Shown in pieces: positions 19,505 to 30,545 of a stretch of DNA of 64,000 bases; position 1 is the stretch's first letter, and each line of letters opens with the position of its first letter. The stretch is from assembly GCA_026315105.1 (NCBI GenBank), contig CM048751.1, forward strand, positions 340,302,649-340,366,648, written 5' to 3'. The position numbers and the translations under genes are program-made. Below the pieces are notes generated by a model that had not been told where the DNA came from, did no database searches, and saw only the letters and a list, made by a program, of their open reading frames with translations. Source of the stretch: Locusta migratoria. Taxonomy: Eukaryota; Arthropoda; Insecta; Orthoptera; Acrididae.

Positions 19505-21480
19505 CTTCTTCTTCTTCGTTTGTGGCGCTACAGTCCAGGGTGAACTAGAGCCCTGTATTGGGAGAGTACCGCCAACCGGGCGAGCGCCGCCATTGTAGGC
19601 CTATCTCGCAACAGCAGCGCTATGCACGGTGCTGTTAAATTAACATTTTTATGATGAAGGGAACCGGTCTGTATATCGACGTTGTATGACAATACGTTAA
19701 GTAAACAGTGGACTTAAGTTTTTAATCGTTTCATCACATCTACAGCAAATATTAAGGAAAAATTGGAAATCTGAGATCAAGATCTTTATTTATGAGCAAA
19801 CTAGTTCTAAAATTGTTTCGTGCTAAAATTTAAAACCTGTACCAAATGTACTGCTTTCGCAATAAGTGACGTTTCTGCTTTCAAACTAGCTAAGGACTGA
19901 CATTTTTATATCTAATATATTGGTTTTTATCAAAGTAGATGTAATTAATACATGTTGTTTTCCATTAATCTAGTGCCTAATGTTGATAGGTGTTGTGTGC
20001 TAACCTACATGTGATATTATCACATAACATTAACTGAGCTAACATTTTGGGAAGGTTTAAGTTTTTACACATTGTTATCGCACTGCTCGGTACTTCAGTA
20101 AAATAAACTTTATCTTAAAATTAGAGTTTTGGAGATTTATTTAATGGGCGGTTTCATTTACCGCCCAAACTTTCGTAATATGCAGGCTAAGTATAAATAC
20201 GAAATTCGTCAAATGCGTATGTTAGATTTTCATGTATTTGTATCTTTTAAAAATATCTTTTCTCTTACATGTGTTGTCCGTCCAACATTGCTCGCAAGAA
20301 ACTTCAACAGATAAACCTAGAAGTTTAGTCGATATTTCAATACAAATTCACTTACTTCGCATAATTTTGCATTCTCGTATGGAAATGCATTTTTTCTTCC
20401 AATGCGGTGTACCCACAATTCGCGTCTTTTCGCATCTCTTTCGCCCGTGGAATGCGTAAAACTTGCTACCTCGGACTGTCTTAGTATAACAGTTCACTGC
20501 CAACAATGCGGCATTTTTCACCATATAAACATGGAATATGCTATGTTAAGCTCTTAATTTAATACATAATGAGTTTACACATTTCCAACGCCTTTAAATG
20601 CTAAAAAAAACTGATAGTTAAGTGAAATATGCCATTTACGCTGACGGATTGCTTAGGCCTAAAATGGCGGACGTGCCCCACCCGCGCTCAACTGACCAAT
20701 AGCAGCCGGCGGTTGTTGGCAAGCCACAAATAAAATGTTGGCGCTTCTCTCCCAATACAGGGCTCTAGGGTGAACCTTGGCCTTCCCAACGAGCTTCCGC
20801 CATCCATCACGGTCATATGCTACCCTCCTCCAGTTTCTGCATCCGAGCTTTCGTAGGTCTTCTTCCACTCCATCTAGCCATCTTCCTCGAGGTCTACCTC
20901 GTCCTCTTTGGTCACCTGGATTTCCAAAGAGAATCTTCTTTGTCACCTCAGACTCCTCCATTCTTGTCACATGACCTGCCCATCTTATCCTTCCTGATCG
21001 TATGATATTCGTTACAGGAGCATCGGCATATATAGCGTACAATTCTGCATTGTACCTTTTCCTCCATTGTTCTCCATCATACACAGGACCAATTATTCTC
21101 CTCAAAACTGTCCTCTCAAATCTGTCGAGCAGCCTTGCATGTTTCCGTCAAGGGCCATGTTTCTGAAGAATAAGTGAGAACAGGTCTAACTAGAGTTTTA
21201 TATATAGTTAATTTTGTTGGGCGGCTGAGGAGTCTTGACTGGAATCAATTACTCAAGGCAAAATATGCCTTGTTTGCTGATACCAGTCTGATCTTAATTT
21301 CTGTTGAGGTGTTATTAAAGCAAGTGACTGTTGAACCAAGATACTTGAAGGTATCAACTCTTTCAAATGTGTATCCATCCACACTGAAAGTTGACGGCAT
21401 ATTGGGTTGATATGCTTTCCCACAGGCCATGTATTTAGTTTTATCTTCATTAATCATAAGACCCTTAATCGACAGCTTCA
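19505..21480 (-). mobile_element. LINE-D (3' half), split by a Mutator-like element
   Basis: On the minus strand: GLMINEDKTKYMACGKAYQP and FKYLGSTVTCFNNTSTEIK (about 21480-21250), a degraded segment, then MRRIIGPVYDGEQWRKRYN, GRIRWAGHVTRME and RGRPRGRWLDGVEEDLRKLG (21105-20770), the ORF2 C-terminus of an endonuclease-RT LINE. The 3' end, carried to the far side of the inserted DNA element, is an AAGAAGAAGAAG tail at about 19505-19520. The 5' part is missing. Confidence 0.8.
19546..20766. mobile_element. Non-autonomous Mutator-like DNA element inside LINE-D
   Basis: The termini are TAGAGCCCTGTATTGGGAG and its inverted partner (CTCCCAATACAGGGCTCT). Similarity extends further in, to GCCGCCATTGTAGGCCTA on the left and TAGGCCTAAAATGGCGG on the right. 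A perfect 9-bp TSD, AGGGTGAAC, lies at 19537-19545 and 20767-20775. Nine-base duplications with long inverted ends are the mark of Mutator-like elements. The 1.2-kb interior is AT-rich and codes for nothing recognisable. Confidence 0.78.
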
Positions 21481-21569
21481 GTAAAATGAAAAGGGTCAGT
21501 GGAAAGTCACAGAAGAAATAAGAAATAGCTGCGATGAAATCTGTATGTTTTGCTGATGAAGAACACACG

Positions 21570-22460
21570 AATACATGCGCAAAGGATTAGTCAGTTGTAG
21601 AATTTTGGAGCACATTTTATGTCCGAATATTATGTCATTTCTGCAGACCGGAAGTCTCCTTTGTAGAAATCAGCTTGGTTTCCGAAAGCATCGAGCAAAA
21701 TTACAGGCCTATAACATTGACGTAGGTTTGCAGCAGGATTTTAGAACATATACCTATTGACCCTTAGTCGATACGGAGTCAGAAATTATCATTCTTCTGA
21801 AACACAGCTGTAATCACGCGATGTGATGACTCCTATCGACAAGGGATGTCAAATATGTTCCGTATTTCTAGATTTCCGGAAGGCTTTAGACACTGTAACT
21901 CACAAGCATCTTCTAATCAAATTGCGTGCTTGTAGAATATCGCCACAATTGTGCTATTGGATTCGTGATTTCCTGTCAGAAAGGACACAGAACGTTGTAA
22001 TTGACGGAACGTCATCGAGTAGAACTGAAGTGATATCTGGCGTTCCCCAGGGAAGTGTTATACGGCCCATGCTGCACCTTATTTTTAGAAACGATTTAGA
22101 AGACAGTCTGAGTAGCTCTCTTAGACTCTTCGCGGGTGATGCTGTTTTTTATCGGTTAGTAAAGTCACCAGAAGATCAAAAGCAAGTGCAAAATAATTTA
22201 GTTAAAATATCAACATGGTGTAAAAGTATAACAATAGCAGACGCAGCTAGAGAGGCGCTCTGCAACGCGGGGCGGGTTTCTGTCAAAAGTTCTGAGAGCG
22301 TACATTTCATTGAGAGTCAACTAAAATGTTACTATCTCCTACGTATATCTCGCGAAGTGACCTCAAGGATTAGAACCAACACAGAGGCATACAGGCAATC
22401 ATTTTCTCCGCGCATCATGCGAGAATGAAATAGGAGGAAATGACAAAGGTAAAAAAAAAA
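21570..22460 (+). mobile_element. LINE-A, internally deleted copy
   Basis: The ORF at 21823-22428 reads SVFLDFRKALDTVTHKHLL (RT motif A), SGVPQGSVI (motif B) and LRLFAGDAVFYRL, where motif C has lost an Asp (FADD to FAGD). After CKSITIADA it jumps to a C-terminal segment with TNTEAYRQSFSPRIMRE, so the middle of the C-terminal half is deleted. It ends in an A-run at 22450-22466. It is inactive. Confidence 0.8.
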
Positions 22461-22466
22461 AAAAAA

Positions 22467-23225
22467 AGTAAGTTTATCGACCCTCGACTTCACTTTGTTA
22501 CTGAACCGCACTCACTTTATTCATTATATCCGCGCGACTTAGCTGCCTAAATCTCGTTCCATAATTATTAATATTTAACCACTAGCGGACATTTTCGTCA
22601 CATATTCTCTCAGAGCCAGAAATTTGTACTGTAAACAAAAATATTCTTAATTATAACAGAGTTGTAATTCAGGCTTCGCTTTTCATTCTGTCAAAATTCG
22701 CCGAAATATGCGCCTGCACTTGGTAACCGGACAATTAGGAAATGCTGCAGTCATTGCGAAGAACGGATGTTTCGCAAAGTTAAAGACAGAAAATCACTCT
22801 GGTCAATTTTTTTGAAAGGAACATTTTCGATACGCTCATAATTCAGATCTTCTAGCTTATCCAATTGGTTTCTACATGAGATTTGCACTATACATTTCGT
22901 TAGGTAACCATGCCGATGGGTATTCAATAACACGATTACGTCGCAAACTGGAGCCTGTTTGGCGAAGCACTGTTCTTTGGGAAGGGCGAGGCCGTCTAGT
23001 GGCAGCTTGCCAACGGTAATTCTCTGAGGCGTGGATGAAAGAGCCTTCAGAATCGACTAGGAAAATTAACTAGCGGAGACCCTTCTCCCGTATTAGTTGA
23101 TGGCACTCAACTGCACGTCCTGCAATTCATTTATACACAATTTCGTAACATCTTCTCAACTTTATTGCACAACTATGCAATAAAACTCAATGCTGGTATC
23201 ATTTTTAAGTTTGTGGGGTAAAAGA
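22467..23225. other. Unassigned AT-rich stretch
   Basis: I see no gene, repeat family or RNA gene here. Confidence 0.4.
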
Positions 23226-23320
23226 GTTCAAATGTTGGTAAATCTATGGGATCAAACTGCTGTGGTCATGGCATGAGGCTTACAATGTACTTAAATTAAC
23301 TTAAACCTATCGTGACGACA
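23226..23320 (-). mobile_element. Degenerate S2 SINE 3' part
   Basis: Minus-strand remnant including GTTCAAATGTTGGTAAATC and CTTAAATTAACTTAAACC. The tRNA head is missing. Confidence 0.5.
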
Positions 23321-23732
23321 AAAAGGTTTGTTAATAATATGCTGCTGCGCAACAAACTAATATCTAAACACAGTACAGTTCTTCCTGAACTCGTAGATGC
23401 CTACTCCATATCTGTAAATCAATAATTTGCCTGATTGAGCTAGTTTAAAGAAATACACGATTGAACATCTGATCTATGGCAGACATGACACGCGGAGAAC
23501 CTATTCAAGAAGGAGGGGAACTAACGAGAATCAACTTCTTCCTCAGAGCATAGGCTTCGAAGTTTTTATTCATACGAAATTGAGAACTTACTCAGAGAAC
23601 GTTCTTTTGCTCTGAGAATCTTCTCTGGAGCATGTTGTCTCTCTTATTCATACGACCCATTGTACAGAACGACATGCCAACGTGGAATGCAATTGTCCCC
23701 GAATGATTGCTGCTGCCAACACCACACCACAC
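23321..23732. other. Unassigned stretch
   Basis: No supported feature. The small frames present lack any motif. Confidence 0.4.
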
Positions 23733-24542
23733 ATCATCATCATTAGAGACTGATTATGCCTTTCAGCGTTCAGTCTGGAGCATAGTACCTCTAATACAAT
23801 TCCTCCATGCTCCCCTATTCAATGCTAACATTGATGCCTTGTCTGATGTTATGCCTTTTACTTCAAAATCATTCTGCACCGAATCTAAGTACTTTCTTCT
23901 TGGTCTTCCTCCGCTGCCGAGCTCATGAGTCTCTTAGGTAACCTTGCTTCTCCCATGCGTGTAACATGACCCCACCATCTCAGCCTGTTCGCTCTAACTG
24001 CTTCGTCTATGGTGTTCATTCCCAGTTTTTCTTTGATTTCCTCATTATGGACACCCTCCTGCCATTGTTCCCATCTGTTAGTACCTGCAATCATTCTTGC
24101 TACTTTCATATCTGTAACCTCTATCTTACGAATAAAGTAACCTGTATCCACCCAGATTTCATTCCCATACAACAAATTTGGCCGAAAGATAGAGCGGTGC
24201 ACTGCTAACTTAGTCTTGGTACTGACTTCCTTCTTGTAGAAGACAGTAGATCTTAGTTGAGCACTCACTGCATTAGCTTTGCTACACCTCGGTTCCAGTT
24301 CTTTCGCTATGTTGCCATCCTGTGAGAAAATACATCCCAGGTACTTGAAACTGTCTACCTGTTCTAACACTGTTCCTTCTATTTGGCACTCAATCTGTGT
24401 AAATCTCTTTCTTACTTTCGTTTTGGAGATGCTGATCTTTATATCATAATTCTTACACCTCTGATCGAGCTCTGAAATATTAAGTTGCAACCTTTCAATC
24501 GAATCTGCCAATACAACTAAGTCATCTACACAACATTGACAG
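23733..24542 (-). mobile_element. LINE-E, 5'-truncated, with a 208-codon open frame
   Basis: Minus-strand ORF 24511-23885. Just upstream the frame reads CCVDDLVVLADSIERL, so motif C (VDD) is at the break point. Then come SISKTKVRKRFTQIE, FKYLGCIFSQDGNIAKE, TKTKLAVHRSIFRPNLLYG, ANRLRWWGHVTRMGE and the C-terminus. The 3' end carries an ATGATGATGATG tail near 23733. The RT N-terminal two thirds are absent. The frame is open over 0.6 kb, which suggests a fairly young copy. Confidence 0.82.
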
Positions 24543-25065
24543 TTAATTTTTTTTTCTTTTTTTGGGAGGGGGAGGGGGCGCAGGGGTGTGTGGCGGGGAT
24601 TTAACGTCTGTGGTTATCAGTCCAGTTTACTATGGACTGTAGATATTGACACCTCGTCAACAGCCGCAGCATTTCCTACACAGTCAGCCTACACTCCCCG
24701 GAAAACAGCGGGGCCTTCCGCTGCGGAGCAGTCAGAAACAGAGCGAGGCGGCGTTCTCGCTGCTCGGTAGCGCGCCAAGTGGCTCGAGTGCTCTGGCTCT
24801 TACGAAAACGCCTTTCGCTGTCGGGACTGGCAGCTTAGCTGCGCGGGCCGCACCTGCGTTGGGAGGCCAGCCGAGCGCAGCGGAACCAGCGCCCCTGGCG
24901 GCGAGCCTGCATGAGATTACGCGCCCAGTCTTTATGTCACAGCGCTCTCCAGAGCACGCCAGTTGCCTGAGAAGCAGCTAAAAGCCTCGCGCACTGCCAC
25001 AATGCGAGCAAAATGGCTACTTAGGAAGTATCAACGTCTACACCACCCAAAATGCAAGAACCTGA
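24543..25065. other. GC-rich unassigned region
   Basis: 24640-24960 is CpG-rich, following a T-rich/G-rich run. Open frames exist in several registers but carry no domain. It lies just upstream of the exon-like frame at 25066 and could be a promoter or 5' region; nothing confirms this. Confidence 0.35.
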
Positions 25066-25463
25066 AGGAAGCATCCATATGTGGTGAAATTTGCAGTACG
25101 CATTTGCGAAGACGAGAGACGTGCATGGTTAGCATTTCAGCGCACGTACATGCCACGGGCGCCAGTAGCGACATTGCAAGAGCTGTACAGAGAGCGAACA
25201 GACGACTGTGTGGATCTAAAAAAATGTTCAAATGTTTGTAAATCTATCGGACCATACTGCGTGGTCATCAGTCCGTAGCTTACAAACTACTTAAACCTAG
25301 GTAAACTAACCTACGGACAAACACACACACCCATGCCCCAGGGAGGACTCGAACCTCCACGGCGAGCAACCACGCGCTCCGTAGCGAGACGCTTTAGACC
25401 GCTCGGCTACTCCACCGCGGCGTGTGGATCTACTAGAATTAATATATCGTGCAAATGTTTTGC
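25066..25463 (+). pseudogene. Exon-like reading frame broken by a SINE
   Basis: From 25066 the frame reads RKHPYVVKFAVRICEDE, AWLAFQRTYMPRAPVA and ELYRERTDDCVDL up to 25217, where a SINE enters. After the second TSD copy the frame resumes in register (LLELIYRANVL) and meets a splice-donor-like CGTAAGTA at 25463-25470. Removal of SINE plus one TSD gives about 61 codons without a stop. I do not recognise the protein. It may be an old exon or a piece of an unrecognised transposon. Confidence 0.4.
25218..25421 (-). mobile_element. S2b SINE with perfect TSD
   Basis: Minus orientation, head GCCGCGGTGGAGTAGCCGAG, tail at 25218. TSD GTGTGGATCT at 25208-25217 and 25422-25431. Confidence 0.92.
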
Positions 25464-25807
25464 GTAAGTAGCTTTAGTGTGCCACGTACAAGACAACGTG
25501 CGTCTTTCGATCAAATCTACATCTACATGGCTACTCTGCGAGTCATATTGAAAAGCATGACAGTAGGTTCATCAAATGACTTTCATGATATTTGTCTGTA
25601 CTTCCATTCCCTAGGTTTTTTATCTGTCAGTTTCCACTTCTTTCACCGTCAGCAGTGTTGCTGATGTGAAAAATTCCGAGTAGCACCGTGGTTCGGAACC
25701 CACGTTAAACTGTAGGTCCCCCTATAACTGGCTGGGTAAGTCAGTTGGAAGGTCTGAGGAAGGCAACGGCATACCACCTCCAAACAGGACCATGCCTAGT
25801 AAACCAC

Positions 25808-26051
25808 TGATGATGATCGTGTGGCATTTATGACCGTTAGACCCCAACTGGGGTCGTGTTCAGCCTGCCTGGTGCAAGTCTCTTTATCTGACGCCACTTC
25901 GGCGACTTGCATGTCAATGATGATGGGATGATTATGAGGACGACACAACACCCAGTCCCCGAGTGGAGAAAATATCCTACCCGACCGGGAATCGAACCCG
26001 GGCCTCCTGCGTGGCAACCAACCACGCTGTCCACTGGACTACGGAGGCGGA
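25808..26051 (-). mobile_element. Family D SINE nested in family C SINE
   Basis: Minus strand: tRNA-like head GTCCGCCTCCGTAGTCCAGT, anticodon loop TTGGTTG (GGT, Thr-like), T-arm CCGGG TTCGATT CCCGG. It is followed by a body ending in a CATCATCAT-type tail near 25808. Confidence 0.75.
25981..26051 (-). tRNA. tRNA-like head of family D SINE, anticodon-position GGT
   Basis: Anticodon stem GCGTGG/CCACGC around TTGGTTG, and an intact T-arm with TTCGATT. It is part of a SINE, not an independent tRNA gene as far as can be seen. Confidence 0.35.
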
Positions 26052-27235
26052 CTTTGTGGTGTTCAAACCAATTTTCGGATTGTTGACTGCTTTACCTTTT
26101 TACCATTCTCTAATAGCTAGTGGGAAAAGGAACACATAAATCTTTCTGTTTTCGATCTGATTTATTTTATTTTGATGATCATGTCTCCCTATGTATGTGG
26201 GTGGTAATAATGTGTGTTCGCATTCTGAAGAGAAAGTTGGTGATAGAAATTTCGCAGTTAGATTTCGTCGCAACGAATAACGCCTTTCTTTTAATGATTT
26301 CCACCTCAACTCGTGCATCACATCCGTGACACTCTCTCCACCATATTGCGATAATACAAAACGAGCTGACCTGCTCTGAACTTTCTCTTAATCGTCTGTC
26401 AGTCCCGCTTGGTCGGGATCCTACAATGCACAGCAATACTCAAAAATATTACGCATTACATGTTGTGTACGAAGTTCCTTTAGTAGAACTGTTACACCTT
26501 CTAAGTGTCCTGCCAATGAAACGTAGTCTTTGGTTCGCCTTCCCTGCAATATTTTCTATGTGCCCTTTCTAATTTAAGTTGTTCGTAACTGTTACTCCTA
26601 GGTACTTAGTAGAATAGACGGCCTGTAGGTTTGACTGATTTATCGTGTAACTGAAATTTAACAGATTTCTTCTTCTAGTCATATGGATGACCTCCACTTC
26701 TCATTATTAAGGATGAACAGCCAATTTTTGCACCATGCTGATATCTTACCTAAATAATTTTGCAGTTGCTTTTGATCTTCTGTTGACCTTACTAACCGAT
26801 ACGTGACAACACCATCCGCGAACAGACTAAGAGAGCTACTCAGATTGTCTCCTAAATCGTTTATAAAAATAAGGAACAGTAGGGGGCCTATAAAACTTCC
26901 CTGGGGAACGCCAAGTATCAATTCTGTTCTACTCGGTGACTTACCGTCAGTTACATCGTGCTGTGTCCTTTCTGACGGGAAATCACGAATCCAGTAGCAC
27001 AATTGTGGCGATATTCCATAAGAACGCAATTCGATTAGAAAGCGCTTGTGAAGTACAGCTTGAAAAGCCTTCCGGAAATCTAGAAATACGGAATCTATTT
27101 GACAAACCTTGTCGATAGCACTCATCACATCATGTGAGTGAAGAGCTAGCTGTGTTTCACAAGAACGATACTTTCTGAAACCGTGCTGAATATGAGATTT
27201 TGCCTGACGTAGAACAGTTGCCTATGGCGACTGCC

Positions 27236-27700
27236 CATTATCCTTCAGAGAAACGGGTGACTGGGTCGGACGTAACCTCCTGTGTGCAGGACGGAACGAC
27301 GACCGACGGGACCGACTGCACACATCTTGTTGCATCACCACTCCACCGCACGTTATAACAGGCATATTGCGCACATGGCAGTGATGGAAGGCTCTGCCGC
27401 GTCACGAACCTTATCGCAGTGTCCCCACATGCCGTTCGACGTCGTTTGCAGCGTAGTGGACTGCCAGGCCCCAAACTGTCCGTGTCACTTCACATCGTGT
27501 AGATCGCGATCGCTAGCTGAGTGTCTGGCCTCTACGAGGCAGTGTGCTCTGTCAACACCTTCTAGAGACAAGGCCTCACAACTGTCCGTGTCACGTCACA
27601 CCGAGTAGGTCACGATCTCTTAGGTGACGGGCTGGCCTCTACGAGAGAGTGGGTCTATCGGCAAGGCGTCCATTGTTGTGCTCACCACTCAGTCAACGCC
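27236..27700 (+). pseudogene. Tc1-type transposase fragment, 5' piece
   Basis: Readable blocks: ITRMAV-like, GSAASRTLSQ, TVRRRLQRSG-like, and GLSARRPLLCSPL, all typical of the DNA-binding half of Tc1 transposases. Frames shift repeatedly, and the copy contains a diverged internal duplication (CTGTCCGTGTCAC twice). The 3' piece is at 29026-29640 beyond LINE-B. Confidence 0.65.
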
Positions 27701-29025
27701 CAGAAGTTCTAACAAAATGTCAGTTTGGTTTTCAAAAAAGCTTTTCAACTAAAAATGCTTTGAATAACCGGACATCACCAGTTGGGATTTTTTGTGATCT
27801 CTCAAACGCTTTTGATTGTGTAAATCATGGGATTCTTCTAGATAAGCTTAAGTATTGTGGTATGAGTGGGACAGTGCACAAATGGTTTAAATCATACTTA
27901 ACTGGAAGAGTGCAGAAAGTTGAAATAAGCAGTTCACATGATATAAATGAAACAATTAATTCTTCTAACTGGGGAGTTATCAAAAATGGGGTTCCACAAG
28001 GTTCGGTCTTGGGTCCTTTTCTGTTCTTAATATATATTAATGACTTGCCATTCTACATTCACGAAGATGCTAAGCTAGTACTTTTTGCTGATGATACAAG
28101 TATAGCTATCACACCTGACAAACAGGAATTAACTGATGAAATTGTAAATGATATCTTCCAGGCAGTTATTAAGTGGTTCTCTACAAATGGACTCTCATTA
28201 AACTTTGATAAAACCCAGTATATACAGTTTCATACAGTAAATAGCATGACACCATTAATAAATTTAGACTTTGAACATAAATCTGTAGCTAAGGTAGAAT
28301 ATTCAAAATTTTTGCATTGACGAGGGACTGAATTGGAAAAAACATATTTAAGATCTCATGAAACGTCTGAGTTCAGCTACTTATGCTATCAGAGTCATTG
28401 CAAAATTTGGTGATATACATCTCAGTAAATTAGCTTACTACGCCTATTTTCATCCACTGCTTTTATATGGGATCATATTCTGGGGCAATTCAACATTGAG
28501 TAAAAAAGTATTCATTGCACAAAAGTGTGTAATCAGAATAATTGCTGGAGCCCACCCAAGAGCATCCTGCAGACATTTATTTAGGGATCTAGGGATACTC
28601 ACTGTAGCTTCACAATATATATATTCAGTCATGAAATTTGTTATTAACAATCCGACCCAATTCAAAAGTAATAGCTACAACACTAGGAGAAAGGATGACA
28701 TTCACTATTCAAGGTTAAATCTAACTTTGGCTCAGAAAGGGGTGAATTATGCTGCCACAAAAGTCTTTGGTCACTTACCAAGTAGCATCAAAAGTCTGAC
28801 AGATAGCCACCTAGTATTTAAAAAGAAATTAAAGGAATTTCTGAATGGCAACTCCTTCTACAATATAGATGAATTTTTAGATAAAACTTAAAAATAAATT
28901 AATTAAAAAAATCCTTAAAATATTGATTGGCAAGTATAGACAACATTTACTAAACTGTCACGTTCCACATCATTACGAAATGTCATGTATATGATCTATG
29001 GAACAAGTATTAATCTAATCTAATC
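27700..29025 (+). mobile_element. LINE-B, best-preserved copy, inserted in a Tc1 remnant
   Basis: Two open frames separated by one shift near 28310-28360. The first (to 28320) has FGFQKSFSTKNAL, GIFCDLSNAFDCVNH (motif A intact), NGVPQGSVLGP (motif B), LVLFADDTSIAI (motif C intact) and LSLNFDKTQYIQF. The second (28358-28891) is the C-terminal domain KCVIRIIAGAHPRASC, LAQKGVNYAATKVF. The 3' end is a TAATCTAATCTAATCT tail at 29009-29025. It is 5'-truncated. Non-LTR, CR1/Jockey-superfamily type by resemblance. Confidence 0.85.
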
Positions 29026-29640
29026 TGGGCAGCCAGTGGTGCGATGACCTGACAAGGGCAACTGAATGGAATGGCATTGTTTTAAGCGATGAGTGCCGAT
29101 TCTTCCCAAGACGTTGGACGGAATTAACTCTGAAGACAGCGTGGTTCCAGGCTGTTAAATGTTGCTTTATGCATTATCATACTTGTCCTGGACCAGTTAT
29201 TATGGTTTGGATATATTGGATTTCACTCGTACAACACATAGTCGATACACTAACCATCAGCGTTGGAGCCTATTATCCTCTCAAACCTTGGTAGCATACC
29301 AAAGGCCACATTGCCACAGGATAATGCGCGACCACACTTGGCACACAATGTTCCAGAGTTGCTCGTCGCCCATAGCGCTATGCTGCTGCTTCGGCCTCCC
29401 CGTCCTCTCAATTTATCACTTGTCAAAAGAGTTTCGTCGATGATTCCGGAACGACTAACTCAGGATACGCCACCAGATGGTACATCAGTACGTGGAAGCA
29501 GCATGGTCTGCTGTACCCCAGCAACACATCCACAGCCTCATCTATTCAATATCGAGGCGTGTAACAGCGGCGACGGCCAGCAATGGCGATGTCACACAAT
29601 ACTGATTTCATTATCTACCTTGTTGTGACCTCGTGATGCT
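29026..29640 (+). pseudogene. Tc1-type transposase fragment, 3' piece
   Basis: Blocks ALF.SDECRFFP-like, LPQDNARPHLAHNV and PPRPLNLSL (for SPDLSPIE) are the DDE half of a Tc1 transposase, continuing from 27700 across the LINE-B insertion. There are multiple stops. Confidence 0.65.
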
Positions 29641-29703
29641 GTAATGTGAGCGGTATGTTCAGGAGGTGGCCAAGGTGTGCAATTAGAAGAAGTGATTAGT
29701 TTA

Positions 29704-29915
29704 CATACAGATTAAAATTGTCTGCCGGAACCGGGACTCGAACCTGGGACCTTTGTCTTTTGCGGGCAAGCGCTCTACCGTCTGAGATGTCCCGACACGA
29801 CTCACGATACCGCCTCACAACTTTACTTCCGCCAGTACCTCGCCTACTACTTTGCAAACTTCACAGAAGCTCTCCTGCGAACCTTGCAAGACTAGCACTC
29901 CTGGAAGAAAGGATG
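29704..29915 (-). mobile_element. Composite-type tRNA-like repeat, single half unit
   Basis: One minus-strand unit of the family at 598-1337: tRNA-like part at 29723-29796, then the body ending CTCCTGGAAGAAAGG. It has no inverted partner and no clear TSD. Confidence 0.7.
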
Positions 29916-29959
29916 CGATTATGGCTAAAACTAGTCCCGGATTATATAAATACCAAAAA

Positions 29960-30210
29960 ATAAATCAGTGTACAAAGACTTATAAATCTGAAGGAGAGGC
30001 ATTTATTTAAAATTTGTGCAACGACCGGGAATCGAACTCGGAACCTACTGCTTATGACGCAGACACTACATCACTAAGCCATCCTGACTTAATGGATAGA
30101 GCGTCTGCACGTATCGTCTTAAGGCACTTCTCCCCGCCGTGGCACAAATTTTAATAATTAAATGTCTCTCTTTCAGATTTATATCTTTCATATATATCGA
30201 GACAAAGTAT
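29960..30210. repeat. tRNA-Met-like inverted units, left block
   Basis: A minus-strand unit (tRNA-like 30016-30087, loop GTCATAA giving CAT in the anticodon position) is followed head to head by a damaged plus-strand unit to about 30210. Both share the flanking body ACAAATTTTAAT ... CTTTCAGATTTATATCTTT. Confidence 0.6.
30016..30087 (-). tRNA. tRNA-like sequence, anticodon-position CAT
   Basis: Anticodon stem CTGC/GCAG around GTCATAA; T-arm CCGAG TTCGATT CCCGG with one weak pair. The acceptor stem is poor, so it is probably a repeat head. Confidence 0.3.
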
Positions 30211-30394
30211 GTCTCTGAACATAGATTTACTGTTTGATATTTATCTGTGCCTGAGAGACAAGTAGGATCGTTCTCATTAACGATCATTATTGGGGTGCTA
30301 TTCCGCTATTGCAGAGCTTTGAGAACATTGATACGTATTTATACAGGGGAACATGAGGCAAAATTACAGTTTCTGTTGTGGAGGAGAGGTGCCT

Positions 30395-30545
30395 TAAGAC
30401 AATGTGTGCGGTCGCTGTATCCATTAAGACACGGTGGCACCTGCCTATTAAGAAGGAGGTCCCAGGTTCGAATCCCTCCTGTAGTACAAATTTTAATAAA
30501 ATGCCTTTCCTTCAGATTCATATCTTTAATATTCACGGATAAATA
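30395..30545 (+). repeat. tRNA-Met-like unit, right block
   Basis: A plus-strand unit with T-arm CCAGG TTCGAAT CCCTCC and the body ACAAATTTTAATAAAATGCC. The preceding TGCCTTAAGACAATG is the inverse of sequence near 30110-30130, so the blocks pair over about 300 bp. Confidence 0.5.

Larger units (their letters stand above)
25613..26101 (+). mobile_element. Family C SINE (5'-truncated) hosting a family D SINE
   Basis: The plus-strand body matches the minus-strand copy at 1673-2014 (GTAGCACCGTGGTTCGGAAC ... GGACCATGCCTAGTAAA), is interrupted at about 25808-26051, and resumes GTGGTGTTCAAACCAATTTT to a T-rich end. Probable TSD in LINE-A: CCATTCCCTA (25603-25612) against CCATTCTCTA (26102 onward). 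Confidence 0.75.
25505..27235 (-). mobile_element. LINE-A copy interrupted by nested SINEs
   Basis: The minus-strand ORF 27128-26679 gives SVFLDFRKAFQAVLHKRFL (motif A), LGVPQGSFIGPLLF (motif B) and LSLFADGVVTYRL, where motif C has FADG for FADD. The C-terminus (26436-26100, SSECEHTLLPPTYIGR) and the 3' tail (ACATCTACATCTAC strand, 25505-25612) lie on either side of the SINE insertion 25613-26101. The active site is lost. Confidence 0.82.
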
